Assembly: GCA_022827045.1 (NCBI GenBank)
Contig: JAJDTQ010000201.1
Location: 1 to 8,364, forward strand
Source of the DNA: Candidatus Binatia bacterium
Lineage (GTDB): Bacteria; Desulfobacterota_B; Binatia; UBA9968; JAJDTQ01
DNA length: 8,364 nucleotides
Direction: 5' to 3'
The stretch's first letter is position 1; the number at the start of each line of letters is the position of its first letter. Positions 1 through 5,276 of the stretch are shown here, piece after piece. The position numbers were made by a program, and so were the translations under genes. The notes under the pieces are model-generated. The model searched no databases and was not told where the DNA came from. It saw only the letters and a list, made by a program, of their open reading frames with translations.

Positions 1-44
1 TGACGTGGTCCCGGAAAAACGGACAGGTTGCTAAGGTGTATTCC
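1..44 (+). repeat. Left terminal inverted repeat of the IS3-family element
   Basis: Three blocks match the reverse complement of the right end: bases 1-12 (11 of 12 identical), bases 20-28 (9 of 9) and TAAGGTGTATTCC at 32-44 (13 of 13, at an offset 9 nt shorter than in the right end). The gapped block pattern suggests a bipartite transposase-binding site plus a conserved subterminal site. Confidence 0.85.
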
Positions 45-67
45 ACCGACTGAAGGAGGGATACGCG

Positions 68-349
68 ATGAGTACACGGCGACGGTTCAGCGGGGACTTC
101 AAGGCGAAGGTGGCCCTGGAGGGGCTGCGGGGAGACAAGACGATCCAGGAGATCGCCACGCGGCACAAGATTCACCCGAACCAGGTGAGTACCTGGAAGC
201 AGCGAGCGGTGGAGGGGATGAAGGAGGTTTTCACGAAGGGGGCGGAGCGTGCGCGCGGAGACCACAAGGGGGAGATCCGGGATCTGCACGCGAAGATCGG
301 GGAGTTGACGGTGGAGCGGGATTTTTTGGCCAAAGGGCTCAAGTGGTGA
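68..349 (+). CDS. IS3-family transposase subunit OrfA (HTH_Tnp_1)
   Basis: This 93-residue protein is the DNA-binding subunit of the IS3-type transposase, which recognises the element's ends. The N-terminal part (about residues 5-55) has the HTH_Tnp_1 pattern: a basic start, then FKAKVALEGLRGDKTIQEIA and HKIHPNQVSTWKQ. The C-terminal part (about 60-90) is rich in charged residues and spaced leucines, as in the leucine zipper that these subunits use to multimerise. A good ribosome-binding site (AAGGAGG, 53-59) precedes the ATG by 8 nt, which decides the start. The stop TGA (347-349) overlaps the GTG of orfB. Near the 3' end are a slippery heptamer and a stem-loop for -1 frameshifting into orfB. 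The reading frame is intact. Confidence 0.93.
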   Translation: MSTRRRFSGDFKAKVALEGLRGDKTIQEIATRHKIHPNQVSTWKQRAVEGMKEVFTKGAERARGDHKGEIRDLHAKIGELTVERDFLAKGLKW

Positions 350-352
350 GCC
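322..352 (+). promoter_or_regulatory. Programmed -1 ribosomal frameshift signal (slippery heptamer plus stem-loop)
   Basis: In the orfA frame the heptamer T TTT TTG (322-328) has the X XXY YYZ form needed for tandem -1 slippage. After a 7-nt spacer comes a perfect 6-bp stem, GGCTCA (336-341) with TGAGCC (347-352), closing a 5-nt loop. orfB lies in the -1 frame relative to orfA. IS3 elements generally make their active OrfAB fusion by this mechanism; many use A-rich heptamers, so the U-rich one is a variant. In this copy the fusion would reach the amber codon at 472-474 after about 135 residues. The stem also covers the orfA stop and the orfB GTG start, so it could modulate re-initiation. Confidence 0.75.
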
Positions 353-1275
353 GGGAGAAGCGCCGGGAGATGATCGAGCCCGGCCATCCCAAGCTCAGCT
401 TGAGCCGTCAATGCCGGCTGCTTCGTGTGAGTCGATCCTCCGTGTACCACAGGCCCAAGGGCGAAAGCGCATAGAATCCGGCGTTGATGCGCCGGATCGA
501 CAAGCTGTTCCTGGAGTGCCCCTTCTACGGCAGCCGCCAGATGGTCCGTCATCTGTGCCGTGAAGGCGTCTGTGTGGGTCGTCACCGGGTGCGGCGTCTG
601 ATGCGCTTGATGGGGCTTGAGGCCATCTACCAGGCGCCGCGGACCACCCGGCTGCACCCCGAGCACCGGGTCTACCCCTATCTGCTCAAGGGATTGGCCA
701 TCGAGAGGCCCAATCACGCGTGGACGGCGGACATCACCTACATCCCCGTGCAGAAGGGCTTCCTGTACTTGGTGGCGGTCATGGACTGGGCCACCCGCCG
801 GGTGCTCTCCTGGAGGCTGTCGAACACCCTCGATGCCCGCTTCTGCACCGACGCCCTCTCCGAAGCCCTCCAACGCTACGGCCGCCCCGAGATCTTCAAC
901 TCAGACCAAGGCAGCCAGTTCACCAGCCTGGAGTTCACCTCCGTGCTCAAAGACGCCGGTGTCGCCATCTCCATGGACGGCAGGGGCCGGTGCATGGACA
1001 ACATCTTCATCGAGCGCCTGTGGCGCTCGCTGAAGTACGAGGCCGTCTACCTCCACGAGATCTCCGACGGCTTCCAGGCCCAACGGCTGATTTCTCGCTG
1101 GTTCGCCTTTTACGACAAGGGGCGCTCTCACTCTGCCTTGGGCGGTTCTACCCCAGCCGAGGCATATGAGGAGGGAATGCTGACGCAGAGGCCGGTCCAG
1201 AGCCGCAGCTCGCCTGCCTCTCTGCCGGCTCTACCGGAACAGCAGGACGTGATAAACAGGACCTTGGCGGCATGA
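346..1275 (+). pseudogene. IS3-family transposase subunit OrfB (DDE integrase), split by an in-frame amber stop
   Basis: This is the catalytic subunit of the transposase. The frame can start at GTG 346, overlapping the orfA stop, or be entered by frameshifting. It encodes 42 residues (VSREKRREMIEPGHPKLSLS...) and then hits TAG at 472-474. The same frame resumes at once with the HTH_21 region (IDKLFLECPFYGSRQM...) and the rve integrase core. Counting from TTG 484, the catalytic triad is D83 (TADITYI), D141 (NSDQGSQ) and E177 (IERLWRSLK), with the usual 35 residues between the second D and E, and K184 seven residues after E. The catalytic part is otherwise intact to the stop at 1275. Related proteins, as I remember them, have Glu here (GESAEN), so one G-to-T change would explain the stop. 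Re-initiation at TTG 484 or ATG 487 would give about 263 residues, but no good ribosome-binding site precedes them. Confidence 0.88.
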
Positions 1276-1286
1276 TCTACTGCACC

Positions 1287-1339
1287 GGAATACACCTTAT
1301 TTCTGCCGCCTACCTGTCCGACGAAGTGGGACCACCTCA
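1287..1339 (-). repeat. Right terminal inverted repeat of the IS3-family element
   Basis: The blocks are GGAATACACCTTA at 1287-1299, ACCTGTCCG at 1312-1320 and GGGACCACCTCA at 1328-1339. They are the reverse complements of the three left-end blocks, with one mismatch in the outermost 12 bases. This fixes the right boundary at 1339 with the CA-3' end expected for IS3 elements. Confidence 0.85.
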
Positions 1340-1365
1340 CATGTCTCGGTTCCTCCCTTGGTTGG
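1340..1365 (-). promoter_or_regulatory. Orphan leader, ribosome-binding site and start codon of a gene split off by the IS
   Basis: Read on the minus strand, AAGGGAGG (1359-1352) is followed after 9 nt by ATG (1342-1340), and the next base is the tip of the IS. The 23 nt before this ATG match the 23 nt before the SBP1 ATG at 16 positions without gaps, including a shared CCAACCA block. The ribosome-binding-site spacing (9 nt) is close to that of SBP2 (9) and SBP1 (10). The simplest reading is a third gene in the same minus-strand array, starting 70 nt after the SBP1 stop, into which the IS inserted right after the start codon. Its body would lie left of the window. It could be another SBP paralog or a membrane subunit of the transporter; this cannot be decided here. 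Confidence 0.55.
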
Positions 1366-1412
1366 CACTGAAACGTTAAGCCCTCGACCTCCTTGGGCTA
1401 CACCCCTCCAAG

Positions 1413-2483
1413 TTACTTCTTCGGAAACAGAATGCCCTTCAGCTTCTGGACCACCCCGGGTGACAGCGCGTCCAGTGACTTGACGACCTTCAGCACCTCG
1501 TCGCCGCCCGAGGGGTCGATGTACAAGCGGGTCTTCTCGGCATCCGCCAGGAATTGCGGATCGCGCATCGTCTTCATGAAAGCCGTTCGCAGGACCCCCA
1601 CGCGTTCCGGCGGCGTGCCCGGAGGCAGCGCGTATATTCGAGTGAGCCTGGCCGGATCATGGATGCCTGTCTTGATGAGAAGCCGTGCCTCGTCGGTCTT
1701 CGCAAGGCTGATGGCCAAGGGGACATCCGGAAGCGCGGTATGAGGCTTCGGAGACAACTGCAGGACCGGCACCGAGTCTCCGGACTTGAACCTTGCTCCC
1801 CAGGTGGCGCTCACGGCCGTCCAGCTCAGTCCACAAACCCCATCTGTCTCGCCTTTCTCGGCTGCCAGAAGCATCCCGGGCGCGCCTCGATACCCCTCTA
1901 TTACCTTGATGGGCAGGCCAAGCGCGGCGCGAAGCAATTTGGGGGTCTGGCCCGTGGCGGCGCCGGGGCCCGAGGCGGACAACTTGACCGTTCTGGGCGA
2001 GCTCATGAATTTCGTGATGTCCGTGATGCCGCTCGCCTTGGTGAAGGCACAAACGGATATGGTCGATTCCGGCACCCCGATGAACTCGTACTTGCTGGAA
2101 ACGAACTGGACTCCCTTTTGTCCGTAGAGACGGGCCCAGAAGAGGCCCCCGGGGAAGTTCCCTATGGTCAGGCCATCGGGCTTGGCCTTCCTGTACACGT
2201 AGTTGGCCGAAATGAGCCCGCCCGCCCCGGTCATGTTCTGTATCAGGAACGTCGGGTTTCCCGGAATATAGCGGCCCATGTGCCGGCCGATGGCGCGCGA
2301 GTAGAGGTCGAAACCGCCGCCCACGGAGAACGCCACCACGATGCGAATGGTCTTGCCCTTGAAGAACATGTCATCCGCGGCCGAGCTACCGGACGGGCCG
2401 ACGGATACCGCCGCCAGGGCGACGGCCATCACCGCGCACACCGTCAAACGTGAGAAACGTCTACCGCCTTTGCTGGTGCCCAT
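1413..2483 (-). CDS. Tripartite tricarboxylate transporter (TctC/Bug) solute-binding protein, copy 1 (SBP1)
   Basis: This 356-residue periplasmic binding protein should capture a small, probably carboxylated, solute and deliver it to a TctA/TctB-type membrane pair. It starts with a Sec signal peptide: basic residues to R12, hydrophobic stretch about 13-28, likely cleavage near A35-A36. The family signature follows: KTIRIVVAFSVGGGFDLYSR (44-63) with D59 at the ligand-loop position, then TGAGGLISANYVY and KPDGLTIG. The usual PGG of the first loop is replaced by VGG. Two mature cysteines, C145 and C217, are also present in SBP2. The protein is somewhat longer than the roughly 320-330 residues common for the family. 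AGGAGGG (2494-2500) sits 10 nt before the ATG and supports the start. It lies downstream of SBP2, separated by a strong terminator. No membrane components are visible. The ligand is unknown; the family call is firm. Confidence 0.92.
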   Translation of the reverse strand: MGTSKGGRRFSRLTVCAVMAVALAAVSVGPSGSSAADDMFFKGKTIRIVVAFSVGGGFDLYSRAIGRHMGRYIPGNPTFLIQNMTGAGGLISANYVYRKAKPDGLTIGNFPGGLFWARLYGQKGVQFVSSKYEFIGVPESTISVCAFTKASGITDITKFMSSPRTVKLSASGPGAATGQTPKLLRAALGLPIKVIEGYRGAPGMLLAAEKGETDGVCGLSWTAVSATWGARFKSGDSVPVLQLSPKPHTALPDVPLAISLAKTDEARLLIKTGIHDPARLTRIYALPPGTPPERVGVLRTAFMKTMRDPQFLADAEKTRLYIDPSGGDEVLKVVKSLDALSPGVVQKLKGILFPKK

Positions 2484-2493
2484 GTCCTGGTCT

Positions 2494-2500
2494 CCCTCCT
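2494..2500 (-). promoter_or_regulatory. Ribosome-binding site of SBP1
   Basis: AGGAGGG on the minus strand lies 10 nt before the ATG at 2483. The surrounding leader (GAGGCAA...CAAC...AGGAGGGA) is shared with SBP2, so the duplicated unit includes the 5' leader. Confidence 0.85.
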
Positions 2501-2551
2501 GGTTGGTTGCCTCACCGGTCGGGTGCGATAAGCAGCGGGGCCTGAGAACCG

Positions 2552-2590
2552 AAAAAGAGAGGGCGTAGGGTTTTGCCCTACGCCCTCTCT
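2552..2590 (-). terminator. Strong intrinsic terminator after SBP2
   Basis: The plus-strand arms 2556-2570 and 2576-2590 are perfect 15-bp reverse complements around a 5-nt loop. On the minus strand the hairpin (AGAGAGGGCGTAGGG, loop CAAAA) is followed by a T tract opposite 2552-2556. It begins only 3 nt after the SBP2 stop codon. These are the classic parts of a Rho-independent terminator acting on SBP2 transcripts. It separates SBP2 from SBP1, so SBP1 needs its own promoter or read-through. Confidence 0.92.
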
Positions 2591-2593
2591 AGG

Positions 2594-3667
2594 CTACTTC
2601 CTCTTCGGAAAGAGAATGCCCTTCAGCTTCTGGACCACCTCGGGTGACAGCGCGTCCAGTGACTTCACGACCTTGAGTACCTCGGTGCCCGGCGAAGGGT
2701 CGATGTACAGGCGTGTCTTCTTGGCATCCGCCAGGAACTGCGGATCCCGCATCGTCTTCATGAAAGCCGTCCGCAGGATCTCCACGCGCTCCGGCGGCGT
2801 GCCCGGAGGCAGCGCGTAAATGCGAGTGAGCGCGGCGGGATCATGGATGCCTGTCTTGATGAGAAGCCGCGCTTCGTCGGTCTTGGCCAAGCTGATGTCC
2901 AGGGGGACGTCCGGAAGCGCGCTATGTTTCTTCGGAGACATCTGCAGCACCGGCACCGCATCCCCCGACTTGAACTTCGCTCCCCAGGTGGCGGTCAAGG
3001 CTGTCCAGCTCAGTCCGCAGATACCATCCACCTCGCCTTTGTCGGCGGCCAGAAGCATCCCCGGCGCGCCTCCATACCCCTCGATCAGCTTGATGGGGAG
3101 GCCGAGCGCGGCGTTGAGCAATCTGGGGCCGTCGTTGGTGGAATTGCCGGGACCCGTGCCGGACAGCTTCACCGGCCGGGGCGAGTTCATCCATTTATTT
3201 ATGTCCGTGATGCCGCTCGCCTTGGTGAACGCACAAACGGAAATGGTCGATTCCGGGACTCCGAGAAATTCGTACTTGCTGGAATCGAACTGGATTCCCT
3301 TCTGCCCGTAGAGACGGGCCCAAAAGAGGCTTCCAGGGAAATTGCCTATGGTCAGGCCATCGGGCTTGGCCTTTCTGTACACGTAATTGGCGGAGATGAG
3401 TCCGCCCGCGCCGGTCCTGTTCTGCACCAGGAAACTTGGATTTCCGGGAATATAGCGGCCCATGTGCCGGCCTATGGTACGCGAGTAGAGGTCGAAACCG
3501 CCTCCCACGGAGAACGCCACGACGATCCGAATGGTCTTGCCCTTGAAAAACATGTCATCCGCGGCCGAGCTGCTGGACGGGCCGACGGATGCCGCCGCCA
3601 GGGCGACGGCCATTAAGCCGCAGATCGTCAGAAGTGACACACGCTTACGTCCATTGCTGTTGCCCAT
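2594..3667 (-). CDS. Tripartite tricarboxylate transporter (TctC/Bug) solute-binding protein, copy 2 (SBP2)
   Basis: This 357-residue periplasmic binding protein is a close paralog of SBP1. By hand alignment about 52 residues differ over 356, roughly 85% identity, with one extra residue at the C terminus. Differences concentrate in the signal peptide and in the stretch after VKLS (about residues 169-186), while the first ligand loop (FSVGGGFDLYSR) and the C-terminal TRIYALPPGTPPERV region are nearly unchanged. That pattern suggests altered ligand preference on a kept fold, but it is inference. The start at 3667 (MGNSNG...) is chosen over a longer frame from 3697 because it aligns with SBP1 and because AGGAGGG lies 9 nt upstream. 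The two internal cysteines are conserved. A likely sigma-70 promoter is upstream and a strong terminator follows immediately. Confidence 0.92.
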   Translation of the reverse strand: MGNSNGRKRVSLLTICGLMAVALAAASVGPSSSSAADDMFFKGKTIRIVVAFSVGGGFDLYSRTIGRHMGRYIPGNPSFLVQNRTGAGGLISANYVYRKAKPDGLTIGNFPGSLFWARLYGQKGIQFDSSKYEFLGVPESTISVCAFTKASGITDINKWMNSPRPVKLSGTGPGNSTNDGPRLLNAALGLPIKLIEGYGGAPGMLLAADKGEVDGICGLSWTALTATWGAKFKSGDAVPVLQMSPKKHSALPDVPLDISLAKTDEARLLIKTGIHDPAALTRIYALPPGTPPERVEILRTAFMKTMRDPQFLADAKKTRLYIDPSPGTEVLKVVKSLDALSPEVVQKLKGILFPKRK

Positions 3668-3676
3668 GTAATGGTT

Positions 3677-3683
3677 CCCTCCT
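3677..3683 (-). promoter_or_regulatory. Ribosome-binding site of SBP2, deciding the start
   Basis: AGGAGGG on the minus strand is 9 nt before ATG 3667. A longer reading from 3697 would place this site inside the coding sequence and add ten residues absent from SBP1, so 3667 is preferred. Confidence 0.85.
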
Positions 3684-3739
3684 GTTGTTTGCCTCATCCA
3701 CCACGGCGTGGCGGTTCCAGCGCGGCGGTTCGGTGCGAA

Positions 3740-3767
3740 CTTAGACTCTCCGTCAACAGATTGTCAA
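3740..3767 (-). promoter_or_regulatory. Candidate sigma-70 promoter for SBP2
   Basis: On the minus strand a perfect TTGACA (3767-3762) is followed after 16 nt by TCTAAG (3745-3740, 4 of 6 matches to TATAAT). Transcription would start near 3733, giving a leader of about 65 nt before the SBP2 ATG. The direct repeat GTCAAC (plus strand, starting at 3752 and 3763, 11 bp or one helical turn apart) overlaps the -35 box and part of the spacer. It could be a regulator site. The prediction rests on consensus matching only. Confidence 0.45.
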
Positions 3768-3803
3768 CGGCGGAAACTACGCCGACTGACGCGCCCGCCC
3801 TCT

Positions 3804-3820
3804 CGCACGGAATCCGTGCG
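3804..3820. repeat. Perfect 17-bp palindrome upstream of SBP2
   Basis: CGCACGG AAT CCGTGCG has 7-bp arms around a 3-nt centre, and the outer bases of the centre also pair. It lies 40 nt past the stop codon of the M20 gene and about 36 bp upstream of the SBP2 promoter's -35 box. It has no T tract on the minus strand, so it is a weak terminator candidate. It may instead be a binding site for a dimeric regulator of SBP2. Both readings are inference. Confidence 0.45.
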
Positions 3821-3859
3821 TTGGCGTCCGGTTTCCCGGCGCAGTCGCGGGGCGCGGTC

Positions 3860-5272
3860 TCAGGCGTTGTTGGCGGTTCTGCAGTGGTCCTGCAGCACCC
3901 GCGCCACGCAGCCCGTGAGGTTGATGCCGGTTTCGATGTGCAGGAACTCGTTGGGCCCGTGGGCGTTGGATTTGGGTCCCAACACCCCGGTAATCATGAA
4001 CTGCGCGGCGGGAAACTTCTCCGCCAGCATGGCCATGAACGGGATGGTGCCGCCTTCGCCGATGGCGCAGGCGTCCTTCCCGAAGTGTTCCCGGGAAGCA
4101 CGTGACATGGAGTCTTCCAGCCACGGCTGGAAGGCCGGCGCGTTCCAGCCGCCCGTTCCCTGTCCCGGCTCGAAGGTCACCTTGGCTCCGTGGGGCGGAT
4201 CCTTGGTCAAGGTATCCTTCATACAGGCCACCGCGGCGTCGGGATCGGCAGTCGGAGGTATGCGCAAGGACAGCTTCACCCGGGTCTCCGGACGCAGCAC
4301 GTTGCCGGCCTGCTCCAGCGCCGGGAGTCCCGCGGCACCGATGATCTCGAGCTGCGGACGCCAGGTGCGGTTCAGCACCAGCTCGGCGGGCTCTTCCCTT
4401 ACAGGCATGGCGCCGGGTTGAAACGGATACTCTCCGTGCACCCGGGTACCCAGCACCTCGGCCGCGGCCCCGGCCTGAGCAAGCCGGTCGGGCGGGATCT
4501 CCACGTGCAGCCCGGGCGGCAGGATCTCCCCTGTGTCCGCGTCCTCCAGCCTGCTCAACAGGCGCCGGAGGATGCGGAAGCTCGACGGTACGATGCCGCT
4601 GGCGGCTCCGGAGTGGACCCCCTCGGTCAGGGTCGATACCGACAATGTGGCGTTGATCACGCCCCGCAAGGAAGTCGTGACCCACATGCGTTCGTAGTCG
4701 CCGCATCCCGAGTCCAGGCAGACCACCAGATCCGGCGTGCCGATGCGGCCCGCCAGCGCGTCCACGTAGTGGGGGAGGTCGAAGCTGCCGCTCTCCTCGC
4801 ATCCCTCGATGAGCACGACGCAGCGCGCGCAGGGAATGGCTTCGAGCTTCAGCGCCTTGATGGCGGTCAACGCCGCGAACATGCCGTAGCCGTCGTCGGC
4901 GCCGCCACGGCCGTAGAGCTTGCCGTCCTCCAGCACCGGCGTCCACGGTCCCAGGTCCGGGCGCCATCCTTCCATGGGAGGCTGCTTGTCGAGATGGCCG
5001 TAGAGCAGCACGGTGCCCCGGCCCTCTCCGGGTATTTCCATCAGCAACAGCGGCGTCCGGCCTTCCGCCCGCGCCACGTGGAGTTCCAGCCCCGGAATCT
5101 CCTGAGCCGTTGCCCAGCGCGAGAACAGGTCCACGGCCCGGTCCATGTGGCCGTGCTCCTGCCACCGGGGATCAAAGGCCGGGGACTCGTTGGGGATGGC
5201 GATGTACTCTTCGAGCGTCGGCACGATGCTGGCCTGCCATGTCTCGCGAATGAAGGATTGCAGTCGGGTCAT
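3860..5272 (-). CDS. M20-family metallopeptidase (CNDP/carnosinase-like dipeptidase type)
   Basis: This 470-residue zinc-type amidohydrolase/peptidase has all the M20 metal-site motifs in order. H93 and D95 lie in YGHLDKQP, and the bridging Asp is in GRGGADDGYG (D126/D127). E159, the general base, and E160, a metal ligand, are in EGCEESGS. D187 is in CLDSGCGD and H438 in NAHGPNEF. H220 in GVHSG is the lid-domain histidine. It has no signal peptide, so it should act in the cytoplasm on dipeptides, N-acyl amino acids or similar amides. The length fits the 450-480 residues of the dipeptidase-like branch. The ATG is 4 nt after the thiI stop, so the two genes are probably cotranscribed. No good ribosome-binding site is placed close to the ATG, which suggests translational coupling to thiI. 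The exact substrate is unknown. Confidence 0.92.
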   Translation of the reverse strand: MTRLQSFIRETWQASIVPTLEEYIAIPNESPAFDPRWQEHGHMDRAVDLFSRWATAQEIPGLELHVARAEGRTPLLLMEIPGEGRGTVLLYGHLDKQPPMEGWRPDLGPWTPVLEDGKLYGRGGADDGYGMFAALTAIKALKLEAIPCARCVVLIEGCEESGSFDLPHYVDALAGRIGTPDLVVCLDSGCGDYERMWVTTSLRGVINATLSVSTLTEGVHSGAASGIVPSSFRILRRLLSRLEDADTGEILPPGLHVEIPPDRLAQAGAAAEVLGTRVHGEYPFQPGAMPVREEPAELVLNRTWRPQLEIIGAAGLPALEQAGNVLRPETRVKLSLRIPPTADPDAAVACMKDTLTKDPPHGAKVTFEPGQGTGGWNAPAFQPWLEDSMSRASREHFGKDACAIGEGGTIPFMAMLAEKFPAAQFMITGVLGPKSNAHGPNEFLHIETGINLTGCVARVLQDHCRTANNA

Positions 5273-5276
5273 GTTG

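Larger units (their letters stand above)
1..1339 (+). mobile_element. IS3-family insertion sequence (probably IS3 subgroup), full length, transposase broken
   Basis: The element is bounded by matching ends. It starts TGACGTGGTCCC at position 1, and the reverse complement of its right end at 1339 reads TGAGGTGGTCCC. Both ends then share CGGACAGGT at the same offset (bases 20-28 from the tip) and TAAGGTGTATTCC slightly further in. The TG...CA termini, the TGA start and the two-gene orfA/orfB layout with orfB in the -1 frame are typical of the IS3 family. It encodes an HTH protein (OrfA) and a DDE integrase-fold protein (OrfB). OrfB carries an in-frame stop at 472-474, so this copy is probably unable to transpose alone. 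The target duplication (3-4 bp in this family) cannot be checked because the left flank is outside the window. The window starts exactly at the IS tip, perhaps because an assembly broke at this repeat. Confidence 0.93.

Noticed and set aside
172..873. 233-residue minus-strand frame across the IS genes
   Set aside because: It is antisense to orfA and orfB, has low-complexity His/Gly/Pro-rich sequence and no recognisable domain; a by-product of high GC.
1376..1400. AGCCC...GGGCT hairpin after SBP1 as a terminator
   Set aside because: Only a 5-bp stem with an 11-nt loop and no T tract; too weak to call.
1554..2453. Long plus-strand frame opposite SBP1 (299 residues), with a similar one opposite SBP2 (2843-3616)
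   Set aside because: Both are antisense shadows of well-supported genes; their resemblance only reflects the duplication of the SBP genes.
2420..2483. Lipoprotein signal (Cys in the SBP1 signal peptide, LTVC)
   Set aside because: The residue before Cys is Val and the hydrophobic stretch continues past it, so it is not a lipobox; an ordinary Sec signal peptide fits better.
3777..5165. 462-residue minus-strand frame overlapping the M20 gene
   Set aside because: Arg/Gly/Ala-rich shadow frame; the alternative frame carries every M20 metal-site motif.
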